From assembly GCF_000300235.2 (NCBI RefSeq), contig NZ_CP004388.1, positions 849,501-913,500 on the forward strand: a stretch of 64,000 nucleotides of DNA. The letters run 5' to 3'. Shown in pieces: positions 8,737 through 18,200 of this stretch (position 1 is the stretch's first letter; each line of letters opens with the position of its first letter). Both the position numbers and the translations under genes were made by a program. The stretch comes from Thalassospira xiamenensis M-5 = DSM 17429 (GTDB lineage: Bacteria; Pseudomonadota; Alphaproteobacteria; Rhodospirillales; Thalassospiraceae). Under the pieces are notes generated by a model. The model saw only the letters and a list, made by a program, of their open reading frames with translations. It was not told the origin of the DNA and did not search any database.

Positions 8737-8780
8737 AATTTTGCTTTCCCAAATCGGGTCGGTGTTCTGAACAGCTTGGA

Positions 8781-8796
8781 AGCGAAAGTTATGCCA
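8781..8796 (-). promoter_or_regulatory. Sigma-54 type promoter for flgF-G-A-H
   Basis: On the minus strand the site reads TGGCATAACTTTCGCT, with GG and GC starting 12 nt apart. It differs from the TGGCACG-N4-TTGCW consensus at three positions. The predicted start is near 8770, about 34 nt before the flgF ATG. Confidence 0.68.
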
Positions 8797-8836
8797 GTTG
8801 TCTTAAGTTAATGAAATTGAACGATAAAATTTTGAT

Positions 8837-8913
8837 CGGCATTTGTTGCCGCGCATCTTCTGAGCCTGCTTTGGCAGATCCTGCCGTGCATTATTGCCGG
8901 GTCACCTATGCCG
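8837..8913. promoter_or_regulatory. Cluster of CGGCA/TGCCG motifs between divergent flagellar promoters
   Basis: The 343-nt gap between flgF and fliL holds a perfect palindrome CGGCA-TTTGT-TGCCG at 8837-8851. Further TGCCG half-sites start at 8882, 8895 and 8909. The cluster lies between two sigma-54-type elements, 40-140 nt upstream of the flgF one and about 110-180 nt upstream of the fliL one. That is enhancer spacing for an NtrC-type activator such as FlbD. The motifs are seen. The binding protein is inferred. Confidence 0.45.
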
Positions 8914-9019
8914 CGGGTGATAATCGGTGGTTCCTGAACTAATGTGCTTTACAGAGTCGCTTGCATGGAAAGAGGCGGGAAACGGAATTTTAACGTCGAG
9001 GTATTATGTCTCATCATTC

Positions 9020-9035
9020 CGGCATAGTGTTTGCT
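9020..9035 (+). promoter_or_regulatory. Sigma-54 type promoter for fliL-fliM
   Basis: CGGCATAGTGTTTGCT has the GG-to-GC 12-nt phase and a perfect -12 TTGCT. The -24 block departs from consensus at three positions. The start would be near 9046, giving a leader of about 34 nt before fliL. Confidence 0.6.
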
Positions 9036-9079
9036 GGATAGACAGGGTAACGGTTTTGAACGCAGGGTAACGCAGACCG

Positions 9080-9613
9080 ATGGGTGATGATGTCGACGAA
9101 ATAGAAATGGATGGTGGCGGGGGACGCAGCAAGAAATTGCTGGTCGTGGTTATCCTGCTGGTACTCCTGCTATTGGGTGGTGCTGCTGCGGCCTATTTCA
9201 CGGGGCTTCTTCAGCCTGTGATTGACATGGTGACCGGCGGCGGAGGGGATCACACCGAAGAAGTGATTTCCGAAAGCGCCATCGAAGAGGCGCCGGGGGT
9301 TCCGCAAAATGTCGGGTTTGTCGATTTGCCGGAAATTCTGGTGAACCTGAACGCCGGAGGCGGTAAGCAAAGCTATCTTAAAATACGCGTCAGTCTGGAA
9401 GTTGCAGACCAGAGCATGTTGCCCCAGATCGAGCAAATGATGCCGCGTATTGTTGATAACTTTCAGGTTTACCTGCGTGAACTGCGACCGGAAGACTTGG
9501 CTGGCTCCGAGGGGATGTTCCGCCTTCGTGAAGAATTGCTGATCCGTGTCAGTGCTGCAGCAAAGCCTGCAAAAATCAACGACGTTCTGTTCAAGGAAAT
9601 GCTGGTACAATAA
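9080..9613 (+). CDS. fliL: Flagellar basal body-associated protein FliL
   Basis: FliL surrounds the stator in the inner membrane and tunes motor torque. The 177-residue protein has a short acidic cytoplasmic tail, one membrane helix (residues about 19-42, LLVVVILLVLLLLGGAAAAY), and a periplasmic domain starting FVDLPEILVNLN. The C-terminus DVLFKEMLVQ matches the family. It is the first gene of the fliL-fliM run and is preceded by a sigma-54-type element. Confidence 0.94.
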   Translation: MGDDVDEIEMDGGGGRSKKLLVVVILLVLLLLGGAAAAYFTGLLQPVIDMVTGGGGDHTEEVISESAIEEAPGVPQNVGFVDLPEILVNLNAGGGKQSYLKIRVSLEVADQSMLPQIEQMMPRIVDNFQVYLRELRPEDLAGSEGMFRLREELLIRVSAAAKPAKINDVLFKEMLVQ

Positions 9614-9700
9614 GGTGCTGGCGGCAATGCCAGAGACACCATACAAGAAAGTATATGGGCAAGAAAGTAACGGGCCAGAAGGGCCAGGGACAAATCGCCG

Positions 9701-10828
9701 ATGGCAGATGAAGATGATGATGACGCACTTGCCGCTGAATGGGAAGCCATGGCAGGCGGTGACGAGGATGGAGACGACGGTGGCGAGGATATGGCCGCCG
9801 AATGGGAATCCATGCTTGGCGATGAAGATGGCGGTGGTGAAGATGAGGATGTTGGCCCCGGATCTGCGCGTGTTCTGAACCAGGATGAAATTGACAGTCT
9901 ACTTGGTTTTGATGATGGATCGGGCGCGGGTGACCAATCCGGCATTCAGGCGATCATCAACTCGTCGATGGTGGCATATGAACGTCTGCCGATGCTCGAA
10001 GTTGTTTTCGACCGGCTGGTGCGCATGATGTCCACCTCGTTGCGTAACTTCACATCCGACAACGTTGAAGTATCGCTTGATAACATCCTGTCGCTGCGTT
10101 TCGGGGATTATCTGAACTCGATCCCCTTGCCCGCCATGCTGGGTGTTTTCAAGGCGGAGGAATGGGACAACTATGGGCTTCTGACGGTTGATTCTGCGCT
10201 GATTTATTCCATCGTGGATGTGTTGCTGGGCGGGCGTCGCGGTACGGCGGCAATGCGTATTGAAGGTCGTCCCTACACCACGATTGAGCGCAATCTTGTC
10301 GAACGCATGATCCATGTGGTTCTCGGGGATTTGTCGGCGGCATTTGATCCATTAAGCCCGGTGACCTTCCGGTTCGAGCGCCTTGAAACCAACCCGCGTT
10401 TTGCGACCATTGCCCGTCATGCCAATGCTGCCATCGTTGCAAAGCTGCGCATTGACATGGAAGATCGCGGTGGTCGTCTGGAACTGCTGATCCCATATGC
10501 AACACTGGAGCCGGTTCGTGAGCTGCTGCTTCAGATGTTCATGGGGGAAAAATTCGGTCGAGACTCGATCTGGGAAAACCACCTGGCGAACGAGTTGTGG
10601 CAAACCCATGTGAACCTTCTTGCGGTACTCGACGAGCAGATCATGTCGCTTGGCGATGTGATTAATCTGGAAGTTGGCAACCGTTTGGTTCTTAATACCA
10701 GTCCGACCTCGCCTGTCGAGGTTCGGTGCGGCGATGTGCCCCTGTTCAAGGGGATGATGGGGCGCAAGGGGGACAGGATCGCGATTCAGGTTCGTGACCG
10801 GGCGCGGCATAACGAGGACGACAGTTGA
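9701..10828 (+). CDS. fliM: Flagellar motor switch protein FliM
   Basis: FliM forms the C-ring and binds phospho-CheY to change rotation. The 375-residue product has an unusually long acidic N-terminus (residues 1-58) with two similar blocks, AAEWEAM and AAEWESM. Then comes LNQDEIDSLLGF (59-70), the CheY-binding peptide that in E. coli is at the very start. The FliM core follows (RLVRMMSTSLRNF, DALIYSIVD-like segments, GGRRGT, TTIERNLVERM) and ends with the C-terminal SPOA domain (SLGDVINLEVGNRLVL). Confidence 0.95.
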   Translation: MADEDDDDALAAEWEAMAGGDEDGDDGGEDMAAEWESMLGDEDGGGEDEDVGPGSARVLNQDEIDSLLGFDDGSGAGDQSGIQAIINSSMVAYERLPMLEVVFDRLVRMMSTSLRNFTSDNVEVSLDNILSLRFGDYLNSIPLPAMLGVFKAEEWDNYGLLTVDSALIYSIVDVLLGGRRGTAAMRIEGRPYTTIERNLVERMIHVVLGDLSAAFDPLSPVTFRFERLETNPRFATIARHANAAIVAKLRIDMEDRGGRLELLIPYATLEPVRELLLQMFMGEKFGRDSIWENHLANELWQTHVNLLAVLDEQIMSLGDVINLEVGNRLVLNTSPTSPVEVRCGDVPLFKGMMGRKGDRIAIQVRDRARHNEDDS

Positions 10829-11481
10829 TGGACTATGCCATCTATCTTGATCTGGTAATGATTGTGTTGCTAATTGCGACGATCATCTACGCCATGATCC
10901 TGAGCCGTCGTTTGGCGGCGTTTCGTCGCAATCGCGAAGAAATGCAGAACTTTCTGACGGCTTTCAATGCGGCAAACGAACGAGCCGAAGTTTCAATCCG
11001 CGCGCTGAAGGAAATGGCCGAGCAATCCGGCGAAAAATTGCGTGAAGATATCGAAAAGGCCAGTGGGCTGCACGAAGATCTGTCCTTTATGGTAGATCGG
11101 GGTGAAAGCATTGCCAACCGACTGGAAAAGGCGGCAAGTGATGTCAATGCCACCCGCCGCGGTGTCGGCGGGGCAAAGTTTGCCGAGGCCGGAAATGTTA
11201 CCGGTAACGAGCGAAACAACGTTGTTGATGACAGGCAGGGTGTTGAAACCCGAGCAGAGGAACTGGCTGCCCGGTTGATGCGTGATGTTGAACGCGGCGC
11301 AATGCCTGGCGCATCGACGTCTTCTTCGACCGAACCGTCTGGTGGCGGATATGGTTCGGGCATGCGATCTGGTGGATCGTCTGTACACGAACCTGCTTCT
11401 GATCCTTATGAACAAGATGAGGATGCCGGGCGCTCCGAAGCCGAACGTGAACTTCTCGCTGCTTTGCGGTCTGTCCGTTAG
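10828..11481 (+). CDS. DUF6468-type flagellar cluster membrane protein
   Basis: The 217-residue protein has one N-terminal membrane helix (residues about 4-24, IYLDLVMIVLLIATIIYAMI) and a long charged coiled coil (30-110). A Ser/Gly-rich low-complexity tail follows. I recognise the family by resemblance as DUF6468, found beside fliM in Rhodospirillales. Its function is unknown. The ATG overlaps the fliM stop (TGATG), so it is co-translated with FliM. Its inner-membrane anchor and coiled coil would suit a motor-associated scaffold, but that is inference. Confidence 0.75.
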   Translation: MDYAIYLDLVMIVLLIATIIYAMILSRRLAAFRRNREEMQNFLTAFNAANERAEVSIRALKEMAEQSGEKLREDIEKASGLHEDLSFMVDRGESIANRLEKAASDVNATRRGVGGAKFAEAGNVTGNERNNVVDDRQGVETRAEELAARLMRDVERGAMPGASTSSSTEPSGGGYGSGMRSGGSSVHEPASDPYEQDEDAGRSEAERELLAALRSVR

Positions 11482-11633
11482 AGGCGTTGCGGATAGGATC
11501 AATCAGATAAAATCGCCATGATTGCTAAAAAACAGTTAGGGCGTCTTTTTTCGACAAATTTGGTACCTACCTGTTAGTATATGATTTGAAATTCAATATG
11601 GGCGTGAAAGCGTCCCATTTTCCGGGTGAGTGA

Positions 11634-12353
11634 ATGTCTGCTGTGCGTATCCTACCGTTGGTGGTCGTGGTTGGTTTTGTCGTTTTAACGGTCAAGATCG
11701 TCGGACTGTTTTCGGATGAGCCCAAAGGCGATGAAGCTGCTGATGCATCTGGTATCAGTGTGGTTCAGGTTGCGCGTGCCCAGGCTCCTGATCCGGCGGT
11801 GGCTCCGGATCAACCTGCGGAAACAGGTGTGCCCGGGCTTGATGACCCGATGGGGATGATGGAAGGTGACGGCACTGGGGGTATTGATGGCGCAGGTGAT
11901 GCGCCGCCGATGCTGGGCGGTGATCCGACCCTTTTCACACAGGAAGAAATCGATCTTTTGCAGAACCTTTCGGTGCGGCGCTCGGAACTTGATCGCAAGG
12001 AACAGCGCCTTGATGAGCGCGAGAGCCTTCTTGCTGCTGCCGAAGCCCGGATTGACGCCAAGATCGAAGAAATGAAATCGCTTAAAACTGCGATCGAGGA
12101 TTTGGTGGCAACCAAGGAAGAGCAGGAAAGTGATCGGATCAAGAAGCTGATCAGTGTCTATGAGAAAATGAAACCGAAGGATGCCGCGCGTATCTGGAAC
12201 GATCTTGATATGGAAATCCTGTTGCAGGTTGCACTTGGTATGCGCGAGGCAAATACTGCTGCTGTTTTGGCGGAGATGTCGCCAGACCGCGCACGTGCTC
12301 TGACAACAGAGTTGGCTTATAAACAGGATATAAACATGTTGCCGCTTCAATAA
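11634..12353 (+). CDS. motE: MotE-family flagellar motility protein
   Basis: The 239-residue protein has an N-terminal signal anchor (residues 4-24) and a Pro/Gly/Asp-rich linker to about residue 105. A coiled coil follows (LSVRRSELDRKEQRLDERES onward). It ends in an MgtE-N-like helical domain with YEKMKPKDAARIWNDLD and VLAEMSPDRARALT. In Sinorhizobium MotE is a periplasmic chaperone of the stator-associated protein MotC. Here it opens a motility run with cheY, cheZ and two MotB-like genes. Confidence 0.85.
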   Translation: MSAVRILPLVVVVGFVVLTVKIVGLFSDEPKGDEAADASGISVVQVARAQAPDPAVAPDQPAETGVPGLDDPMGMMEGDGTGGIDGAGDAPPMLGGDPTLFTQEEIDLLQNLSVRRSELDRKEQRLDERESLLAAAEARIDAKIEEMKSLKTAIEDLVATKEEQESDRIKKLISVYEKMKPKDAARIWNDLDMEILLQVALGMREANTAAVLAEMSPDRARALTTELAYKQDINMLPLQ

Positions 12354-12468
12354 TCTCAAATGGTGCTGATCCGGGGCGCTGACCGTTATCTGGAAGGGCA
12401 TCAACCAGACGATTATTACAGTGTGTTCAACATGATGGGTGTTATTAGGGAATTGTGAAAAGCCTTGA

Positions 12469-12482
12469 TTAACCATTGTTAA
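12469..12482. promoter_or_regulatory. CtrA-like box upstream of cheY
   Basis: TTAACCATTGTTAA contains the TTAACCAT half-site of the cell-cycle regulator CtrA and a second TTAA. The gap between TTAA blocks is 6 nt, one short of the usual 7. The CtrA kinase CckA is encoded in this window, which makes the regulator's presence likely. Confidence 0.3.
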
Positions 12483-12506
12483 ATAGGTACATCACGATTA
12501 TAGGGG

Positions 12507-12541
12507 CCTTACCCTTATGCACAGGGAATACAGGGGTAAGG
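12507..12541. other. Inverted repeat in cheY leader
   Basis: CCTTACCC at 12507-12514 pairs perfectly with GGGTAAGG at 12534-12541 across a 19-base loop, 32 nt upstream of the cheY ATG. There is no T-run. It may be a leader structure or an operator. Nothing else is visible in the 12354-12573 gap apart from the CtrA-like box. Confidence 0.35.
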
Positions 12542-12573
12542 GTGAGAGATTTGATAGCATGATGGAGTGGTGA

Positions 12574-12960
12574 ATGGCCGTCGATCCGAATATGCCGATC
12601 CTGATTGTGGATGACTACAAAACCATGTTGCGTATCATCCGCAATCTCCTGCGGCAGTTGAACTTTACGAACATCGAAGAAGCGACGGATGGCAGCATGG
12701 CTTTGCGCAAACTGCGCGAAAAGTCGTTCAGCCTTGTGATTTCTGACTGGAATATGGAGCCGATGACCGGTCTTCAGCTTCTGAAAGAAGTTCGCGCTGA
12801 TACAAAGCTGAAGGATCTGCCCTTCATCATGATCACCGCAGAGGCGAAAACCGAAAACGTTGTCATGGCAAAAAAAGCCGGCGTTTCGAATTATATCGTC
12901 AAGCCGTTCAACGCAGAGACGTTGAAGGGCAAACTCACCACCGTGATCGGTGAGTTTTGA
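12574..12960 (+). CDS. cheY: Chemotaxis response regulator CheY
   Basis: The product is a 128-residue single REC domain. It has the acidic pair D13-D14 (ILIVDDYKTMLR), phosphoacceptor D58 (VISDWNMEPMTG), T88 in MITAEAK, and K110 in YIVKPF. Phospho-CheY binds FliM to switch motor direction. The gene lies directly before cheZ, with a 36-nt gap holding a CGCGGG/CCCGCG hairpin at 12968-12987. No cheA or receptor genes are in the window. Confidence 0.93.
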   Translation: MAVDPNMPILIVDDYKTMLRIIRNLLRQLNFTNIEEATDGSMALRKLREKSFSLVISDWNMEPMTGLQLLKEVRADTKLKDLPFIMITAEAKTENVVMAKKAGVSNYIVKPFNAETLKGKLTTVIGEF

Positions 12961-12996
12961 TTAGGGGCGCGGGGCTTTAGTCCCGCGATACCGTAG

Positions 12997-13644
12997 ATGT
13001 CCAAAACGTCCAAAGACGAATTGCGGCAGCTGTTGCTGGACCTTAAAGCGCGTCTTGATGGCGATGAGCTTAAGGTCGAGCAACTGTCTGACCTGATGGA
13101 TCAGCTTTCCCGCTTTGTTTCGGAAGGTGACAAGCCATCAGACGACCAGAAACGCCTGTTTGGTGAACTGGATGAACTTTCGGGCATCATTCGCAAGATG
13201 AAATCCGAAATAGCATCTTTGCGGCCGGACGATATCAAGGCGGAATATATTCCCAACGCAACGGACGAGCTCGACGCGATTGTCGATGCAACCGCCGGTG
13301 CGACGCATGAAATCCTTGATGCGATGGATACGCTTGAGGAATTTGCTGCAAGTCTTCCCCCTGAGCAGGCTGAAATCGTAACCAGCGCGACCATGCGCGT
13401 TTATGAAGCCTGCAACTTCCAGGATATCACCGGTCAACGTACGACCAAGGTGATCAAGGCCCTGAAATCAATCGAAGAAAGGGTCGAGGGTTTGGTCAAG
13501 GCATTTGGTGATGAAATTGCCAAATATGCTGCGTCCAATCCGCGGAAGAAAAAGGAACCTGAAGGTGAAGAAGCCTTGCTGAACGGGCCGCAGCTCGACG
13601 GCAAGGGGGTTTCGCAGGCTGACATCGACGCGATGTTTAGCTAA
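12997..13644 (+). CDS. cheZ: CheZ-type phosphatase of CheY
   Basis: The 215-residue helical protein carries ACNFQDITGQRTTK, matching the CheZ active-site helix, with D143 and Q147 at the same numbers as the E. coli catalytic pair. The C-terminus VSQADIDAMFS resembles the CheY-tethering tail peptide of CheZ and the FliM N-terminal peptide. A disordered linker (residues about 180-203) joins the two. It should dephosphorylate the adjacent CheY. Confidence 0.9.
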   Translation: MSKTSKDELRQLLLDLKARLDGDELKVEQLSDLMDQLSRFVSEGDKPSDDQKRLFGELDELSGIIRKMKSEIASLRPDDIKAEYIPNATDELDAIVDATAGATHEILDAMDTLEEFAASLPPEQAEIVTSATMRVYEACNFQDITGQRTTKVIKALKSIEERVEGLVKAFGDEIAKYAASNPRKKKEPEGEEALLNGPQLDGKGVSQADIDAMFS

Positions 13645-13655
13645 ATGGGACGGTT

Positions 13656-14504
13656 ATGGCGGAAATAGAGGACGACGGACCAAGACCACCAAGCCCGCCC
13701 GCAAACGGTGCCGTAGCACTGTTCCTCGCCCTCTATCTCCTGCTTCTGGCATTCTTCATCCTTCTGAACACGATTTCGACATTCGAAGAGGTCAAAACCC
13801 GCGAAGTACAGGAAAGTCTGTCTTCCGCGTTTGCGGCCATTCTGCCACCAACCACCAGTTTGCAAACGGTAACCTCGATTGAGGGGCCGGTGGTTTCGGC
13901 CGAAGATACCCAAGACAAGCTGGGATCATTATTTCAGACAGCGATCAAGGTCGTGCGCGTCCAGGTGATACAGCCGGGCACGCTGATGGAAGTCATCATG
14001 CATGTCGACCAGTTGTTTGAACCCAACTCGATTCTAATCAGGGACCGTCAAGGCGAATTCATGGATCAGCTCGCGGAAGTGCTGGCCGATGACAGTGGTT
14101 ATGCGTCCTACGAGATGGAAATGGTCATGGGCAGCGAGGTCGGTTCAAAAGGCACTGTCGAGATTGCAAACAACCTTCAGATCGGTCGGGCAGGTGCATT
14201 CGCCCGCGACCTTATTGATCGCGGGGCCCCAGATAAAAATCTTTATGTTGGCATCGATCCAGGGGCTGATCCTTTTATCGTTACTTTCCGTTTCTTCTGG
14301 AATTTCGGGCCCAAAGAGCCACCAGCACCGGTAACGACACCAGCCAACGCAGGCGGTACCAGCAATGGTGCGATACCGGCACCTGCGTCGAATGGTTCGG
14401 GTAACGCTGGCGGTGGAAAAATGCTTATTCCATTGCCTGGCGCAGGCCAGCCAGGGATAAACGCACCGATTCCCTTGGCTCCGCAATCCGGGGGGAACGG
14501 CTGA
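13656..14504 (+). CDS. MotB-like membrane protein lacking the proton-site Asp
   Basis: The 282-residue protein has a short cytoplasmic tail (MAEIEDDGPRPPSPP) and one membrane helix at residues about 19-40 (ALFLALYLLLLAFFILLNTI). A periplasmic domain with degenerate OmpA/MotB-like features follows, then a Gly/Pro/Asn-rich tail from about 225. The helix has no Asp where MotB carries its ion-binding residue, so it probably cannot conduct alone. It starts 11 nt after cheZ and overlaps the stop of the next, Asp-bearing MotB gene. It may pair with that protein or serve as a stator accessory. Confidence 0.7.
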   Translation: MAEIEDDGPRPPSPPANGAVALFLALYLLLLAFFILLNTISTFEEVKTREVQESLSSAFAAILPPTTSLQTVTSIEGPVVSAEDTQDKLGSLFQTAIKVVRVQVIQPGTLMEVIMHVDQLFEPNSILIRDRQGEFMDQLAEVLADDSGYASYEMEMVMGSEVGSKGTVEIANNLQIGRAGAFARDLIDRGAPDKNLYVGIDPGADPFIVTFRFFWNFGPKEPPAPVTTPANAGGTSNGAIPAPASNGSGNAGGGKMLIPLPGAGQPGINAPIPLAPQSGGNG

Positions 14505-15226
14505 TGGATGAACCAAAGCGCGATGATGGCCCTAAAGGGCCGCCGCCATGGATGCTCAGCCTTGCGGATCTTATTTCGCTTCTACTGACTTTCTTCGTGA
14601 TGCTGTTTGCAATGTCAAAGGTCAAGATTGACCGTTGGGACGAGGTTGTTGATTCTTTGTCCCAGTCAATCAAACCGTCACCGGTTGAAGAAAGCGATGA
14701 GCCCGTTGCGCAGCTTAATATCCCGCGTGTGTATCGCAAGCCCGCGATGAATCTTGATTACCTGAGCGCTGTAATCGATGACGCCATCGATGACAACGAT
14801 GTACTGGGTGATGCCACGCTGAGCCGTGAAGCAGATAAGCTTGTGATTTCGTTACCCGGGGACATCCTGTTTTTCAGTGGCAGTTCCGAGATGACGGATC
14901 AGGCCCGAAAGGCGCTGTTTGTACTTGGCGGAGTACTTGGGAATATCGGGAACCGGATTGGTGTGCAGGGGCATACTGACCCGCGCCCGCTCAGCGGTCG
15001 CGGACTTTATGCTTCGAACTGGGAGCTTTCCCTTGCCCGTGCTGCTGCCGTTGCCAACGAACTTAAAAGATCGGGCTATACAGATTACATAAATATTTAC
15101 GGATTTGCGGCATCAAGATACGACCAGCTTCCGGTTATGGCAGACGAGCAGGCACGTTTCACAATGGCTCGTCGGGTCGACATTGTTATTGAACCCCATA
15201 GCGGAAGCGGGATCGGAGGTTCGTAA
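14504..15226 (+). CDS. motB: Flagellar motor stator protein MotB-like
   Basis: The 240-residue protein shows the stator layout. A basic N-terminus precedes a membrane helix with WMLSLADLISLLLTFFVMLF, where D22 is the likely ion-binding Asp. A plug/linker follows, then an OmpA-like peptidoglycan-binding domain (LPGDILFFSGSSEMTDQARK, VQGHTDPRPLSGRGL, NWELSLARAAAVANEL, RRVDIVIEP). Its ATG overlaps the preceding stop by one base. No motA is in the window. Confidence 0.9.
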   Translation: MDEPKRDDGPKGPPPWMLSLADLISLLLTFFVMLFAMSKVKIDRWDEVVDSLSQSIKPSPVEESDEPVAQLNIPRVYRKPAMNLDYLSAVIDDAIDDNDVLGDATLSREADKLVISLPGDILFFSGSSEMTDQARKALFVLGGVLGNIGNRIGVQGHTDPRPLSGRGLYASNWELSLARAAAVANELKRSGYTDYINIYGFAASRYDQLPVMADEQARFTMARRVDIVIEPHSGSGIGGS

Positions 15227-15228
15227 GA

Positions 15229-18200
15229 ATGCTTTTGGTCGTAGCGCGTTTCCTGCTGGCTGCCGTGATTGTGGTAGCCAGTCTGGCAGTATTGCCAGTT
15301 ACCGGAATGCGCCCCGCACTCGCTCAGGCGGCAGATCCCGTGATCATCCGCTCGGGCGCACATAGTGGCTATGGACGTATCGTTCTGCAATGGAACAAGC
15401 CCGTCAATTACACCGCTGAAATCATCGGTGACCAACTTGTTGTGCGTTTTGACCAGCCGCTGGTTGCTTCCATGCGCGGTGTTCTTGGCCCCGTATCCGA
15501 TTATGTCAGCGATGGTTTTTTTGATCCGGACGGACGTACGGTCGCCTTCGTCCTACGAGACGATTTCGAAGCCCGTGTTTTCAATGTCGGCACCAATGTC
15601 GTCCTTGATATTCTGGATAAACCGGCTCTCGCACCTGCTCCTGTGCAATCCGCGTCACCCGCGCCAACGCCGCCCCGTCCTGCACCAAACCCACAGGGGG
15701 AAGTTGCGTCCGAACCATTCCCAACACCGCAAACCCGGCCGGATACGGCATCTTCACCTGTAGTTGTTACACCTGTCGCCACCGCGCCGGAGCTTGAAAT
15801 TCGGGTTGGGCGGCACCCGACATTCTACCGTCTGGTTTTTGATTGGCCCACCCGCACGGATTATGTGTTGAATGGCGATCAGGGTAATCAGATATTGGCC
15901 TTCACCAGCCCTGCCCGCATCGATGCTACTGGTGTAACGCGTCGGTTGCCGGAAGGTGTCACCTTGCGCCAAAGTGCAACAGATCCTTTATCTGTTGAGA
16001 TCGCGACAAATCCGCCGCGCGCGTTGCGTCATTTCCGTTCAGGCAACAAGGTTGTTGTTGATCTGATGGGAGTCCAGGGCGACCCTGCCGATTCCAGTGC
16101 ATCGAGAGCCGCTGCGCCGCCGACCACGGCAGCCAGACGCACGCCATCCCCAAGCCCCGCACCTGCTGCGCCTGCCGCACCAGAAGTGCCGTCGCAAACA
16201 ACTGGGGAAACGCCCGGTGTTGCTGAGGCTGCGGGGGGAAGCCCGTCGTCCCCCGTGAATGATCCAATTGCACGTGGTTTGGCGGAACAACCCGATATTC
16301 CGATTTCGCCAGATGCTGTTGCGCCAGCACGCGAAAGTATTGGCAATCTTGCGGTGACAGTCGCCCAGGATGCAACCAAACTGACACTGGGCTTCCCGTT
16401 CAACCGTCCGGGGGGGGCTGCAATATGGTCGCGTGCCGGCTTCCTTTGGATGGTTTTTGATGTTCGCGCGAACCTTGATCTGGATGCCGTGCGTCAGAAT
16501 GCCGCCCAGATCATCGGAGTGATCGAGCAGATCGACAGTCCTTATGCGACGGTATTGCGCATGACCATCCCTGACGGTGTGGGGCTTTACAGCACACCAT
16601 CAGAAAATGGTGACTGGGATGTAACCTTGCAGCAGGGCTCCATGCAGCCGATCGAACGGCTGGGACCTTCTATTGAGCTCGATAATCAAACTCGCGCCCG
16701 CCTTGTTGTGCCGTTGATCAATATCAGCCCTACAATTCCGATTGAAGACCCGGAAGTCGGTGATTCGCTTCGCGTCGTGCCAACACGGGAAATGGGGTAT
16801 GGCATCGAGACAGCGTTGCGGTATCCGGATTTTGAAGTTCTTCCGTCGGTGCAGGGCGTTGTCGTCGCACCGGTTAACGAAAGTGTACAGGTCACGAACC
16901 GGGATGATGGAAAGGCGGTTGTGGTGACGGCTGCCGACGGTTTGAATATCTCGCCCGAGGGGGCACGCCTTCTGGCATCGGCGACAGGGGTGCGCGCACG
17001 TGCGGGGGATGGCCGCGAAGGTTTGATTTTCGAACTGGATGATTGGCGCCGCGGTGGGCTTGATAACTATAACACGGCAATTCATCAGTTGCGTCGCGAT
17101 CTGGCCGAAAGCGGTGATGAGCATCGGAACAAGGCACGTCTTGAACTGGCGCAATATTACCTGGCAAACGGGCTTGGCCCCGAAGCAGACGCGGTTGCCT
17201 CGACAATGGAAGACGACGACCCGCTGATTGCCCAGAAACTGCAGTTCCGTGCACTTAAGGCAGCAATCAAGTTTCTTGATCGCGAATATGATGAGGCGGC
17301 CCGCCTTCTGGAGGATGAGCGCCTGCGTGCCATTCCCGAAATGCAGTTGTGGCGTGCGGTGACGTTTGCTGCGCGTGGTCGTCCGAATGACGGGGCGCGT
17401 GATCTGCTTGAAAGCGTTCACATCCTTGATAACTATCCGCCAGAATTATTGTCGCGGCTGGGGCCACTTGCCGCGGAGCAGGCCCTGATCGTTGGTAATC
17501 CGGACGCGGGTATGGACCTGATCGAGAAGATGCTTGTGACCAAGGGGATCAACCCGAGCAAGATCAAGGATGTCGAGTATCTTAAGGGCATTTTCGAAGA
17601 AGAAGCAGGCGAATTTGAACAGGCTATTGCAACCTGGGACGAGGTTGCCGAGGGCAGTAATCGCAAAGCGCGGGCGCACGCAATATTTGACCGCACCGAG
17701 CTTTTGATGCGGCTTGAACGGCTGACACTTGATGATGCGATCGAGCAGCTTGAAAAACTGCGTTTTGCATGGCGTGGCGATGGGTTTGAGATGGCATTGC
17801 TGCGTAGACTTGGCGAATTGCAGATCAAGAACAAGCAATATCGCGAAGGCCTTAATACCCTGCGTCAGGCGGCGATCTTCTTCCCCAACAGCCCGTCGGC
17901 GACCGAAGTCACCGATCTGATGCATAACACGTTCGAATCAATCTATCTGGGTGACGAGATCAACAACATCTCGGCTATCAAGGCTGTCGCGCTGTATGAC
18001 GAGTTCCGCGAACTGACCCCGGCCGGAGAAAAGGGCGATGAGCTTATTCGTCGTTTGGCTGACCGCATGGTTGACGTTGAATTGTTCGATCGCGCCGAAA
18101 CTCTTCTGGAGCATCAGGTCGATTTCCGCCTGACAGGAACCGAAAAGGCACGCGTCGGTGCACGTCTGGCGCTGGTGTATCTACTTGATAACAAGCCCGA

